NCBI GenBank assembly: GCA_013816585.1
Contig: JACDEE010000001.1
Span: 77,001 to 141,000, forward strand
DNA from: Sphingosinicella sp.
GTDB taxonomy: Bacteria; Pseudomonadota; Alphaproteobacteria; Sphingomonadales; Sphingomonadaceae
Reading direction: 5' to 3'
DNA length: 64,000 nt
Of the stretch, positions 36,089 to 44,071 are shown in pieces (position 1 is the stretch's first letter; every line of letters begins with the position of its first letter). Both the position numbers and the translations under genes were made by a program. Under the pieces are notes generated by a model that ran no database searches, had not been told where the DNA came from, and was given only the letters and a program-made list of their open reading frames with translations.

Positions 36089-36319
36089 CTAAAGGTCAAC
36101 GCCTGTGGCGATGGCCTCAAGTTTGCGAAGGCGTTCCTTCAGATCGGCCATTTCGATCCGGACGGTGGGAGTCGGCTCCACGGTTCCGCGCCGCGCCTCC
36201 TGTTCCTGCGCTATCTGGTAGCGCCTCAGATCCAGCCAGCCACGCCACGCTCTAAGACTTGCGAAAGTGGCGGTTCCGGTAATGATCAGGGCTGTCGCGG
36301 CCCAGATGAGAGCATTCAT
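36089..36319 (-). CDS. PspB-like small membrane protein, last gene of the efflux operon
   Basis: The protein has 76 residues: an N-terminal membrane helix (MNALIWAATALIITGTATFA), a basic-polar stretch, and a C-terminal amphipathic coiled-coil-like helix (EMADLKERLRKLEAIATG). The layout and the ends resemble PspB, which starts MSALF-like and closes with a RMRERIQALE helix, though identity is low and by eye only. It starts 10 bases after the permease stop. PspB genes are classically sigma-54 dependent, and so is this operon, which strengthens the idea of an envelope-stress role. Confidence 0.6.
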   Translation of the reverse strand: MNALIWAATALIITGTATFASLRAWRGWLDLRRYQIAQEQEARRGTVEPTPTVRIEMADLKERLRKLEAIATGVDL

Positions 36320-36329
36320 GTCGAACATC

Positions 36330-38834
36330 CTATTCGTAACGAAGGGCATGGATGGGGTTGGCGCGCGCAACCTTCAGCGCGTGGCCCGCAATCGTTCCGA
36401 TCGCGATGGCCAATGCCAGCAACCCGGCCAGCAGGAAGGGAGTCGGGCCCAGGTCGATGCGCGCATCGAACCCATTCAGCCAGTCGCGCATGACCCACCA
36501 AGCGACGGGCCAGGCGATCAAATTGGCAATGATTACCGGCTTTGAAAATTGCCAGGCGAGCAACTTGACGATGTCGCGTGATCGGGCGCCCAGCACTTTC
36601 CTGACCCCGATCTCCTTGGTCCTTCGCTCGGCAGTGAAGGCCGCAAGGCCGAACAGGCCGAGGCAGGCGACGATCACGGCTAGAAGGGCGAAAGCCGCAA
36701 ATATCTGCGCGCGTGCCTGCTCGGATTTATAAAGCTCGCCGACTATGTCCTCGCTATATTCGGCTTCGAAGGGAACTGTCGGGGCAAGCCGTTTCCATAT
36801 CTGCTGAACCCGCCCGCGCACTGTCGCGGGATTGCCCTCGTAACGAATTAGCATGTGAGTAAGCGCCGTGCGATCGGACCGGAATATGATCGGCTCGATG
36901 GGATCACGGATCGACCGGAAGCGGGTATCCTTGACGACGCCGATGATATTGACCGGGGTCAGGCCATATTCCTGGGAGTCCACGATCGATGCCTTGATCT
37001 GCTTCCCGACGGCCGAAGCCGGATCGTTGAAGCCAAGACGTTTGGCCGCAAGCTCGTTCATGATCACGTTCACGCCCTGGGCCACCAGGCCGCGGATACG
37101 GACCGGATCCGCGGGAAAGGGAAGAGTTGCGTCGTCGGCCGGGCGAGCGATGTCGAAATTGCGCCCCGCAATCAACTTGATTCCCATCGTATCCAGGAAA
37201 GCCGGATCGATCGCGTAAGTACCGATGTCGACGGGCTCCGAGCGTCCGGGCACCAGCACGCCCATATTCCTGGTGCTTCCGGTAGCGACCCCGATATCGG
37301 TGCGGCCAACTGCCCTTACGCCTTCCACCTGCTTCACTTCGTTGATCAGGGTGTCGCTTAGGCCGCGAAACGCTCGCGCGCCGAGATTTTCGACCTGCAG
37401 AAGACTTTCACGCTTGTAGCCCGGGTCGGCCGTCCGTGCGTGAACGGTCTGGGCGTAAACGATTGCGGTGCAGATGATAAGGCCGATCGAGACCGCGAAC
37501 TGACCCACCACCAATATGCTGCGCAGCCGTCCCGATCCGGCGGCGTCCGCGGAACTCTTATTGGCCTTGAGCACCTGGGCGGGCTGGAACCGGGAGAGGT
37601 AGAAAGCGGGATAGATGCCGCCCGCCGCACCGACCAGAAGGACCAGCAGCAAGACCGGCAGCAACAGCCCGTCGGCGCCGAGGTAAGTGAACGACAATTC
37701 GGCGTCGAGGAAGCTTGAAAAGGAAGGAAGCAGTAATTCGACCAAAGCGAGCGCGATGATCATCGCGATCCCCGCCACCAGAATCGATTCCGCTAGAAAC
37801 TGGAAGATGAGCTGGCCGCGATTGGCACCCAGCACCTTGCGGAGCGCAACTTCGCGCGCCCGCTGTCCTGCGCGGGCTGTGGCGAGGTTGGTGAAATTGA
37901 CGCAGGCCATGGCGAGAATGAGGATTGCTATGATCGCGAAAGTGAGAATCGTGCGGCGATCATTGCCGGGAGAACTTGCCCCACTTTGCGCGACGCCGAG
38001 ATGCACGTCCGCCAGGTTGACGGCATGCCAGTCCTGGTCTTCGCCGGCATTATATTTGGTGTCACCGAAATTTTCGTCGGCGATGTTGCGCTTTTCCCAG
38101 GCCGGAAGGGCCGCTTGTACCGAATTTGGGTCGGCGCCGGGCTTCAACGTGAAATAGACCCAGCCGGACTGCCATCCCCAAGAGGTGAGGAATTCGGGCT
38201 GTTCCGAAAAATAGGAAGTCATGTCTACCCGGCCGATCAGATTGAGCCGCTGATGCGAGTTCTTGGGGAGATCCTTCAGGATGCCCGTCACCCTATAGTC
38301 GACCGGCTCCCCCCTCTGCACCATCGTCACCGTCCGGCCCATGGCGTTGGGAGTGCCGAACAATTTCGTGGCCTGGGTTTCGGAGAGGACCACGGATCCC
38401 GGATCCTGAAGCGCCGTTTTGGGGTCACCCTGGACCAGCGGATATTGGAGGACATCGAACAGCGGACCGTTGGTCATCGCGCCGTCTTCGATGCTCAGTG
38501 CCTCGCCATCCTTGATAACGGTCGGCGAACTGCTGAGCAGGTAAACCGTCTTGTCGACCTGCGGGAAATCCTTCTTCAACGCCGCTGCCGAGACGTAGGA
38601 AGTCATCTGTAGCTTGACCGATTCACCAGTGTCTTTTGAAAAATAATGGGACTGAAACTGGTAGGTATTGGCCGCATTAGGGAGCCACTTGTCGTAACTC
38701 AGCTCATAGCGGACATAGAGAAGGATCATCAGGCAGGCGGCGAGCCCGATCGCCAGGCCAAGGATGTTGATGAAGGCATAGGTCCTGTTCTTGGCAAGAG
38801 CCCGGATGCCGACGGTTAGATAATTGCGCCACAT
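36330..38834 (-). CDS. MacB-like ABC transporter permease (FtsX family, duplicated)
   Basis: The protein has 834 residues. The order is N-terminal helix (YAFINILGLAIGLAACLMIL), MacB-like periplasmic domain (about 45-275), FtsX block with VNFTNLATARAGQRAREVAL, a further helix preceded by GRLRSILVVGQFAVSIGLII, a second periplasmic domain, and a final FtsX block with AAFTAERRTKEIGVRKVLGA. This duplicated architecture is the common permease of HlyD-like adaptor plus ATPase efflux sets. It lies 29 bases after the ATPase gene (AAAGGGA ribosome-binding site) and is cotranscribed with it. The substrate is unknown: macrolide, peptide and lipid export are all possible. Confidence 0.93.
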   Translation of the reverse strand: MWRNYLTVGIRALAKNRTYAFINILGLAIGLAACLMILLYVRYELSYDKWLPNAANTYQFQSHYFSKDTGESVKLQMTSYVSAAALKKDFPQVDKTVYLLSSSPTVIKDGEALSIEDGAMTNGPLFDVLQYPLVQGDPKTALQDPGSVVLSETQATKLFGTPNAMGRTVTMVQRGEPVDYRVTGILKDLPKNSHQRLNLIGRVDMTSYFSEQPEFLTSWGWQSGWVYFTLKPGADPNSVQAALPAWEKRNIADENFGDTKYNAGEDQDWHAVNLADVHLGVAQSGASSPGNDRRTILTFAIIAILILAMACVNFTNLATARAGQRAREVALRKVLGANRGQLIFQFLAESILVAGIAMIIALALVELLLPSFSSFLDAELSFTYLGADGLLLPVLLLVLLVGAAGGIYPAFYLSRFQPAQVLKANKSSADAAGSGRLRSILVVGQFAVSIGLIICTAIVYAQTVHARTADPGYKRESLLQVENLGARAFRGLSDTLINEVKQVEGVRAVGRTDIGVATGSTRNMGVLVPGRSEPVDIGTYAIDPAFLDTMGIKLIAGRNFDIARPADDATLPFPADPVRIRGLVAQGVNVIMNELAAKRLGFNDPASAVGKQIKASIVDSQEYGLTPVNIIGVVKDTRFRSIRDPIEPIIFRSDRTALTHMLIRYEGNPATVRGRVQQIWKRLAPTVPFEAEYSEDIVGELYKSEQARAQIFAAFALLAVIVACLGLFGLAAFTAERRTKEIGVRKVLGARSRDIVKLLAWQFSKPVIIANLIAWPVAWWVMRDWLNGFDARIDLGPTPFLLAGLLALAIAIGTIAGHALKVARANPIHALRYE

Positions 38835-38863
38835 GGCTGAAATTCCCTTTGGCTATTGGTCGA

Positions 38864-39544
38864 TCAAGCCGCGCGCCGGCGTTCCTGGAGGACGCGGCCG
38901 TCAAGCATGTTGACGACGCGGCCGGCATAATCGGCGTGGCCGGGCGAATGGGTAACCATCACGATGGTCGAACCTTCGCGGTTGAGCGCCTGAAGCATTT
39001 TCATCACTTCCTCGCCATGCTGCGTGTCGAGGTTGCCGGTGGGCTCGTCCGCCAGGATCAATTTGGGATTGCCGACCAGGGCGCGGGCCACGGCAACGCG
39101 TTGCTGCTGGCCGCCCGAAAGCTGGCTCGGCCGATGCTTGGCGCGATGAGCAACGCCAACCTTGTCCATCACCGCATCGACGCGCTCGCGCCGTTCGGAA
39201 GCGGGAACGTCGTGATAGAGCAAAGCCAGCTCGACATTCTCGCGGACGCTCAGCTCGTCCACCAGGTTGAAGCTCTGGAAGATGAAGCCGATATTCTCCT
39301 TGCGCACGTTGGCAAGCTTGCCTTCGGGAAGGTTCGCCACTTCCTGGCCGTTAAAATCATAGGAGCCGCTGGTCGGGCTATCGAGCATGCCGATCACGTT
39401 CAGCAAGGTGGACTTGCCGCAGCCCGAAGGTCCCATGATCGCAACAAACTCGCCATCTTCTATGTCGAGATCGATCCGGTCCAGTGCCGTCGTCTCGATC
39501 GAGTCGGTCCGGTAGACCCGCGATAAGTCACGCATGCTCAGCAT
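38864..39544 (-). CDS. ABC transporter ATP-binding protein (MacB/LolD class)
   Basis: The 226-residue ATPase has Walker [10 protein letters not shown], signature [14 protein letters not shown], Walker [14 protein letters not shown] and H-loop [11 protein letters not shown]. It pairs with the permease at 36330-38834 and the adaptor at 39559-40872. The ATG at 39544 has AAGGAG 8 bases upstream, and the gap to the adaptor is only 14 bases. Confidence 0.94.
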   Translation of the reverse strand: MLSMRDLSRVYRTDSIETTALDRIDLDIEDGEFVAIMGPSGCGKSTLLNVIGMLDSPTSGSYDFNGQEVANLPEGKLANVRKENIGFIFQSFNLVDELSVRENVELALLYHDVPASERRERVDAVMDKVGVAHRAKHRPSQLSGGQQQRVAVARALVGNPKLILADEPTGNLDTQHGEEVMKMLQALNREGSTIVMVTHSPGHADYAGRVVNMLDGRVLQERRRAA

Positions 39545-39558
39545 GAAAATGCTCCTTC

Positions 39559-40872
39559 TTATTTCGTTTCTAGGTCGAGCCGGTCCTTGTCGGCGAAACC
39601 GGTGTAAGGCGAAGTCAGTACGCGCTCGCCGGGCTCCAGCCCGTCGAGCACTTCGATATAATCGGCATTGCGGCGTCCGAGGCGCACCTGGCGTTTGACG
39701 GCCTCGTCGCCGTCGGGGGTAACCACGAACACCCAGGCGCCGCCCGTTTCATTGTAGAAAGCGCCGTTGGGGATCAGCAGGGCCGGTGCCGGATCGCCCA
39801 GCGTCAGCTTCGTCTGCAGCGTCTGGCCGCGCTGAATTTCCGAAGGCTCGGCCCCGACGAACTGGAAATCGACTTCAAACGTGCCGTTGCGAACCTGAGG
39901 ATAGATTTTGGCGACCTTCATTCGGTAAGTTTTGCCGCCCCATTCCGCGGTGGCGATCTGGCCAGCTGCGACACGGCCGAGATAGAATTCATCGACCTGG
40001 GCGACCAATTTGGTGCGGCCCGCGCTGTCAATCTGCCCAAGCCGTTCGCCGCGATTCATCGACTGACCGACCTGGATCGAAAAAGCGGTGAGTTGGCCGG
40101 AAACGGGTGCCCGCAGGTTCAAGGCGTCGAGCGTCGAGCGTGCGATATCGAGGCTCGTATTGAGTGCGGCCGCGGAAGTGCGAAGCTGGGCGAGCTGGCT
40201 CGACTGCAATTTCTCATCGGTCGCCTGGGCGCGGCGAAGCACTTCGCTCCGTCGGCGGTTGGCGAAATAATCATCCTGGCTGTCGCGATAGATTTTTGCG
40301 GGCACGAACCCCTTTTCGGCGAGCGGCCGCTGCATTTCGAACTGGCGCTGCGCTTTCCTGGTGCTGAGTTCTGCCTCGATCACCGCCCGCTCGTTGGAAA
40401 TGCGGGTCTGCGACAAGGCCAGTTCCTGGCTCCGCATCGAATTGATCTGCTGCGTGACCTCGGTCTGGCGGGCGAGCAGGTTCAACTGCAGATCGCTGTT
40501 CGACAATATGGCGAGCAACTGGCCCTGCTGAACCATCGCGCCGTCTTCGACCAACACCTTTTCGACCCGGCCGCCTTCCACCGCGTCGAGGTAGACGGTG
40601 ACGAGCGGAGTGACACGCGCCCGAAGCGGAAGGAAATCGTCGAAGCGGCCCTTTTCGACCGTGGAGATGGTAACCCGGTCGGCGGCCACGGTCTGGCTGC
40701 TGGCGCCGGGCGCCATGAGATAGAATGCGATCAGGGCTGCCAGCACGACAGCCGCGCCGATAGCGATCTTCAGCCGGCTGGAAAGGCCCTTGGCCTCCAC
40801 GACGCGGTCCATCGCTCCGCCGCTCTGCGCTCTCCCGTCACTGTCCATTGCCGCCATCTGAATTACGCTCAT
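39559..40872 (-). CDS. HlyD/MacA-type periplasmic adaptor of the efflux operon
   Basis: This membrane-fusion protein of about 437 residues has an N-terminal membrane anchor (LKIAIGAAVVLAALIAFYLM). A lipoyl-like half (VYLDAVEGGRVEKVLVEDGA) is followed by a long alpha-hairpin rich in Gln and Arg, the second half-motif (LNLRAPVSGQLTAFSIQVGQ) and a beta-barrel/MP domain. It would link the ABC permease to an outer-membrane channel. It is the first gene of the four-gene sigma-54 operon. The start at 40872 (MSVIQMAAMD) lies only a few bases from the predicted transcription start, so 40857 or 40848 are real alternatives. Confidence 0.88.
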   Translation of the reverse strand: MSVIQMAAMDSDGRAQSGGAMDRVVEAKGLSSRLKIAIGAAVVLAALIAFYLMAPGASSQTVAADRVTISTVEKGRFDDFLPLRARVTPLVTVYLDAVEGGRVEKVLVEDGAMVQQGQLLAILSNSDLQLNLLARQTEVTQQINSMRSQELALSQTRISNERAVIEAELSTRKAQRQFEMQRPLAEKGFVPAKIYRDSQDDYFANRRRSEVLRRAQATDEKLQSSQLAQLRTSAAALNTSLDIARSTLDALNLRAPVSGQLTAFSIQVGQSMNRGERLGQIDSAGRTKLVAQVDEFYLGRVAAGQIATAEWGGKTYRMKVAKIYPQVRNGTFEVDFQFVGAEPSEIQRGQTLQTKLTLGDPAPALLIPNGAFYNETGGAWVFVVTPDGDEAVKRQVRLGRRNADYIEVLDGLEPGERVLTSPYTGFADKDRLDLETK

Positions 40873-40889
40873 CCCCCGCTCCGTTCCAA

Positions 40890-40904
40890 GCAATCATCAT
40901 GCCA
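40890..40904 (-). promoter_or_regulatory. Sigma-54 promoter of the efflux operon
   Basis: On the minus strand TGGCATGATGATTGC, followed by TT. The sigma-54 consensus is TGGCACG-N4-TTGC; the GG (-24) and GC (-12) dinucleotides are intact, with one mismatch (T for C) in the -24 element. It faces the adaptor gene. Confidence 0.75.
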
Positions 40905-40944
40905 CGTTTCTCCAGTGGCGAACCCCGTCCGGCCCGCATCCGAC

Positions 40945-40981
40945 TGTCCGTTTTCGGACAGATAGCGTCCGCCTGCGGGCA
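40945..40981. promoter_or_regulatory. Enhancer pair A for the NtrC-type regulator (UAS)
   Basis: A perfect 16-bp inverted repeat TGTCCG-TTTT-CGGACA (40945-40960) and a degenerate copy CGTCCG-CCTG-CGGGCA (40966-40981), 21 bp apart centre to centre, two helical turns. The pair lies 41-91 bp upstream of the efflux sigma-54 promoter, the usual range for enhancer-binding proteins. Confidence 0.78.
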
Positions 40982-40989
40982 TTCAGGGA

Positions 40990-41133
40990 TCAGGCGCTTA
41001 CGACGGTGGAGGTCTGGTCGGTCTGCGCATGTGCCACGCTGCCGGTGGACACGGGCTCCAGCGCTGCCGCCAGAAGGAGCGTTGCTATCAACGCCCAGAG
41101 GGTCCCGCCGGCGATTGAAGTAAGATTGGTCAT
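40990..41133 (-). CDS. 47-residue exported peptide precursor under sigma-54 control
   Basis: This very small gene encodes MTNLTSIAGGTLWALIATLL, a further hydrophobic stretch, and a C-terminal STGSVAHA-QTDQTSTVVSA. The hydrophobic core and the AHA|Q junction look like a cleavable signal peptide, which would release an 11-residue peptide QTDQTSTVVSA. The ATG at 41133 has GGAG 7 bases upstream; an ATG at 41139 is too close to it. It has its own sigma-54-like promoter and lies between the efflux operon and its regulator. I do not recognise it. It could be a secreted signal, the transporter's cargo, or a membrane microprotein if not cleaved. Confidence 0.6.
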   Translation of the reverse strand: MTNLTSIAGGTLWALIATLLLAAALEPVSTGSVAHAQTDQTSTVVSA

Positions 41134-41176
41134 TTTCATTCTCCGCAAAAATACATTCCCGATAAACATGGAGAGA

Positions 41177-41191
41177 GCAGGAGCCGTGCCA
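41177..41191 (-). promoter_or_regulatory. Sigma-54 promoter of the small peptide gene
   Basis: On the minus strand TGGCACGGCTCCTGC: a perfect -24 TGGCACG and a -12 CTGC, one mismatch from TTGC with the GC intact. It lies 44 bases upstream of the peptide ATG, with enhancer pair B 67-116 bp further upstream. Confidence 0.7.
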
Positions 41192-41257
41192 GGCCAGGAA
41201 AAGCTTGGATTTCCGCCATTTTCCACTAGCTGCAGCCTATTGCCTTTTCGGCCGGGA

Positions 41258-41293
41258 TGTCCGCATTCGGACAAAGGTGTCCGGGAGCGGGCG
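41258..41293. promoter_or_regulatory. Enhancer pair B for the NtrC-type regulator (UAS)
   Basis: A perfect TGTCCG-CATT-CGGACA (41258-41273) plus a degenerate TGTCCG-GGAG-CGGGCG (41278-41293), 20 bp apart. It is the same motif and tandem spacing as pair A. It is well placed for the peptide promoter on the minus strand and lies directly beside the regulator's own promoter on the plus strand. Confidence 0.78.
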
Positions 41294-41297
41294 TTAT

Positions 41298-41312
41298 TGG
41301 CACGGAAATTGA
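41298..41312 (+). promoter_or_regulatory. Sigma-54-like promoter of the response-regulator gene
   Basis: TGGCACGGAAATTGA, preceded by T: a perfect -24 (TTGGCACG), but the -12 reads TTGA instead of TTGC. It lies 34 bases before the GTG start of the regulator. The weak -12 suggests low or conditional activity. Confidence 0.55.
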
Positions 41313-41313
41313 T

Positions 41314-41329
41314 TGTCCGCTTTCGGACA
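41314..41329. promoter_or_regulatory. Third perfect regulator site, overlapping the regulator's transcription start
   Basis: TGTCCG-CTTT-CGGACA, identical arms to the sites in pairs A and B. It sits immediately downstream of the -12 element at 41312, where bound protein would block rather than activate. Negative autoregulation of the regulator-kinase operon is the simplest reading. Confidence 0.72.
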
Positions 41330-41346
41330 GGGCTTAGGAGTGAGCT

Positions 41347-42744
41347 GTGAAGCGGGGACCAACTTTCAGGCGCTGCATCGTCATCGATGACGATCAGGAT
41401 ATCCTGCTATCGGCGCGGCTGTTGCTGCGCGACATGTTTGCCGACGTGGCAGTTTTCCAGCCTCCGGAAGAAGCGATGGCGGCCATGGACCAGGAGCTTC
41501 CTGACGTGGTCCTGCTCGACGCCAATTTCGGGCGAGGGGCGACCAACGCCGCAGAAGGCTTCCAATGGCTGACGGAAATATTGAAGCGCGATCCGGACGC
41601 CGTGGTGGTGATGATCACCGCACATGGCGGCGTGCAGATCGCGGTCGAGGCGATGAAGCGCGGCGCGACCGATTTCGTTTCAAAGCCCTGGTCCAACGAG
41701 CGATTGCTGGCCACCGTCAGAACCGCGGCATCGCTTCGCAATTCCCGTGAAGTCGCGGTAACCGAGCGCAAGCGCGCCGCGGCGATCGCTGCTCCCGTGG
41801 CCGGGGGCGAAACGCCCTTGCTTGGAGGCTCGCCGGCGATCGCACGTATTTTTTCGTTGATCGCGCGTGCGGCCCCGACGGAAGCCAATGTCCTGATCCT
41901 GGGAGAAAACGGCACAGGCAAGGAACTCGTCGCCCGTGAACTGCACGCCAAATCGCGCCGCGCCTCCAATGTGTTCGTTTCGGTCGATCTGGGCGCTGTC
42001 GCGGAAAATTTGTTCGAATCCGAATTGTTCGGCCATGTGAAGGGCGCCTTCACCGATGCGCGCGGTGACCGGATCGGGCGATTGCAGGCGGCGGATGGCG
42101 GCACCTTGTTCCTGGACGAAGTCGGCAATCTGCCGCTCCATTTGCAGCCCAAGCTGCTCACTGCGCTTGAGCAACGGCAGGTGATACCGGTCGGCGCCAA
42201 CAAGCCGGTGCCGATCGATGTCAGGGTGATCGCCGCGACCAACCTGCCTCCCGATCGCCTCGCCGATGAAGGCCTGTTCCGGCAGGATCTGCTGTTCCGG
42301 CTCAATACGGTCGAGATCGACCTGCCGCCGCTGCGCGATCGCCGCGAGGATATCCCGCTGCTGATCCGCCATTACCTCAGCCTTTATTCCAAGAAGTATA
42401 ACAAGCCCGAGCGCGCGCTGCCGGCCAATGTCGACGCCATTCTTCAGGCCTATGACTGGCCCGGCAACGTACGGGCGCTGCGTCACGCCGCAGAGCGGGC
42501 GGTGATCCTCGCCGCGGACGATGCCTTCGCGGCAGAAGATTTCTCGCTTTCGCGAAGCGCCGTTCCGAGGACCTCGACCCCGCCGCCCGTCGGCAATGCG
42601 GGGGACCTCAATCTGGACCGCGCCGAAAAACAGATCGTCGAGCAAGCTCTGAAAAAGCATGCGTACAACATTTCCCTGGCCGCCGCCGAGCTCGGCCTGA
42701 CCCGGGCCTCGCTCTATCGGCGTATGGAAAAACATGGACTTTAG
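41347..42744 (+). CDS. Sigma-54-dependent response regulator (NtrC family)
   Basis: The protein has 465 residues. A receiver domain (about 8-125) has the acidic pocket VIDDDQD, phospho-acceptor Asp58 in VVLLDANF, and Lys in VSKPWSNE. A sigma-54 AAA+ domain (about 157-390) has Walker A GENGTGKE, the sigma-54 contact loop GAFTDA (residues 233-238), Walker B GGTLFLDEVGNL and the R-finger region LFRLNTVEIDLPPLRDR. A Fis-type DNA-binding domain (about 425-465: NISLAAAELGLTRASLYRRM) closes the protein. The GTG at 41347 follows AGGAG. It overlaps the kinase gene by 11 bases. The TGTCCG-N4-CGGACA sites around it are its likely targets. Confidence 0.95.
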   Translation: MKRGPTFRRCIVIDDDQDILLSARLLLRDMFADVAVFQPPEEAMAAMDQELPDVVLLDANFGRGATNAAEGFQWLTEILKRDPDAVVVMITAHGGVQIAVEAMKRGATDFVSKPWSNERLLATVRTAASLRNSREVAVTERKRAAAIAAPVAGGETPLLGGSPAIARIFSLIARAAPTEANVLILGENGTGKELVARELHAKSRRASNVFVSVDLGAVAENLFESELFGHVKGAFTDARGDRIGRLQAADGGTLFLDEVGNLPLHLQPKLLTALEQRQVIPVGANKPVPIDVRVIAATNLPPDRLADEGLFRQDLLFRLNTVEIDLPPLRDRREDIPLLIRHYLSLYSKKYNKPERALPANVDAILQAYDWPGNVRALRHAAERAVILAADDAFAAEDFSLSRSAVPRTSTPPPVGNAGDLNLDRAEKQIVEQALKKHAYNISLAAAELGLTRASLYRRMEKHGL

Positions 42745-44071
42745 GCGCCGCTTCGTCGTCGGACTGGCGTGGCGCGTCGCGCTGCTGCTGGTCACCGCAT
42801 TCGGTCTGGCGACTGCGCTTGGAACCGAAGGCCTCGGCGCGGCTCGGCTGGTAGCGGCTTTCCTGTGCGCCGGCGTTGTAATCAGCCTTTGGCGATATAT
42901 TCAGCGCACTAATTTCGAGCTCGCCCGCTTCATAGAAAGCATTCGCTTCGGCGATTTTTCGCAGAATTTCAGCCACAGCAACGATGATAGCGGCTTTCGC
43001 GAGATCGGCCTGGCGCTGGACGAAGGCATTAAAAAGCTTCGCGAGGAACGTCACCGCCTGGCCGACGCCAATCGTTTTTACGAAGCCGTGCTCGACGACG
43101 CGCCGACCGCTTTGCTGGTGATCGACAGCGAAGGCCGCGTCGATCTTGGCAACAAGGCCGCGCGCCGGCTGCTGATCCGTCACCAGGGCGTGAGGCTGGA
43201 CGATTTCCAGGAATATGGCGACGCCTTCGCCAAAAGCCTCGGGGAAACCTCGGTTGGCCGGCCCCGTCTGGTGCCGCTCATCACCGACGGAGTGCCCCAG
43301 ACCGCGATGGTGAGCGCGGCCGTGGTGCATCGGCTCGGCGGGCTGATGCGCGTGGTCGCGGTGCAGCCTATCCAGGGTGAATTGAACGCGGTCGAGATTG
43401 CCGCGCAAAGCGACCTGGTGCGCGTGCTGACCCACGAAATCATGAATTCGATGACCCCCGTTACGTCGCTTGCGAACACCGCGGCCCAGATCATGGCCGA
43501 AATCGATACGGGCGAGGACAAGGAGATAGCGAATGCCCGCGCGGCGGTCGAAACGCTTGCCCGCCGCGCCGACGGCGTGATGCATTTCGTGGAAAGTTAT
43601 CGCCAGATCAGCCGCGCGCCCGAAATCAGGAGAAAATTGTTCGACGCATCGGCCTGGGCATCGGAACTGGAAGCCTTGTTCAAGGCTAGCGGGGCGGCCG
43701 ACGGCGTCAAATTTACCTTGAGCGTCCCGGCCGGACTCAGCCTGGATGCGGATCCAGATTTGCTGTTTCAGGTGCTGATCAACCTTTTGCGCAACGCCGC
43801 CGAAGCCGCCATTTCGAGCGCCAGGAAACCGGCGGTCTCGCTCACCTTCGAACGCACCAACAGCGGGCGCAACCGGATCGAAGTGGCGGACAACGGTCCG
43901 GGCGTGCCCGATTCGCTTCGGCAGGACGTATTCCTCCCCTTCTTCACCACCAAGCAAAAGGGGACAGGCGTCGGCCTGAGCCTCGCCCGCCAGGTCATCC
44001 TGGCCCACCGGGGGTCGATCGACCTTGCCGCCAGCCCGAGTGGCGGCGCGTTGTTCCGGATTATCCTCTAG
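42734..44071 (+). CDS. Membrane histidine kinase paired with the sigma-54 regulator
   Basis: The protein has 445 residues. Two adjacent membrane helices (about 10-29 and 38-54) are separated by only a few residues, so there is almost no periplasmic sensor. A HAMP-like/linker region follows, then a PAS domain (about 115-215: VLDDAPTALLVIDSEGRVDL), the phospho-acceptor His234 in LTHEIMNSMTP, and an ATPase domain with N box LLRNAAEAA, G1 VADNGPGVP, F box FLPFFTTK and G2 GTGVGLSLAR. A kinase of this layout probably senses membrane state or an intramembrane ligand. The stop shares CTAG with the convergent oxidoreductase gene. Confidence 0.94.
   Translation: MDFRRRFVVGLAWRVALLLVTAFGLATALGTEGLGAARLVAAFLCAGVVISLWRYIQRTNFELARFIESIRFGDFSQNFSHSNDDSGFREIGLALDEGIKKLREERHRLADANRFYEAVLDDAPTALLVIDSEGRVDLGNKAARRLLIRHQGVRLDDFQEYGDAFAKSLGETSVGRPRLVPLITDGVPQTAMVSAAVVHRLGGLMRVVAVQPIQGELNAVEIAAQSDLVRVLTHEIMNSMTPVTSLANTAAQIMAEIDTGEDKEIANARAAVETLARRADGVMHFVESYRQISRAPEIRRKLFDASAWASELEALFKASGAADGVKFTLSVPAGLSLDADPDLLFQVLINLLRNAAEAAISSARKPAVSLTFERTNSGRNRIEVADNGPGVPDSLRQDVFLPFFTTKQKGTGVGLSLARQVILAHRGSIDLAASPSGGALFRIIL

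Noticed and set aside
41233-41239. Extra promoter elements near the pyrimidine stretch TGCCTTTT between the peptide and regulator genes
   Set aside because: No adequate -35/-10 pair; the sigma-54 elements explain the region better.
42608-44008. 466-codon minus-strand frame opposite the histidine kinase
   Set aside because: Shadow of the kinase gene, whose conserved boxes are all on the plus strand.
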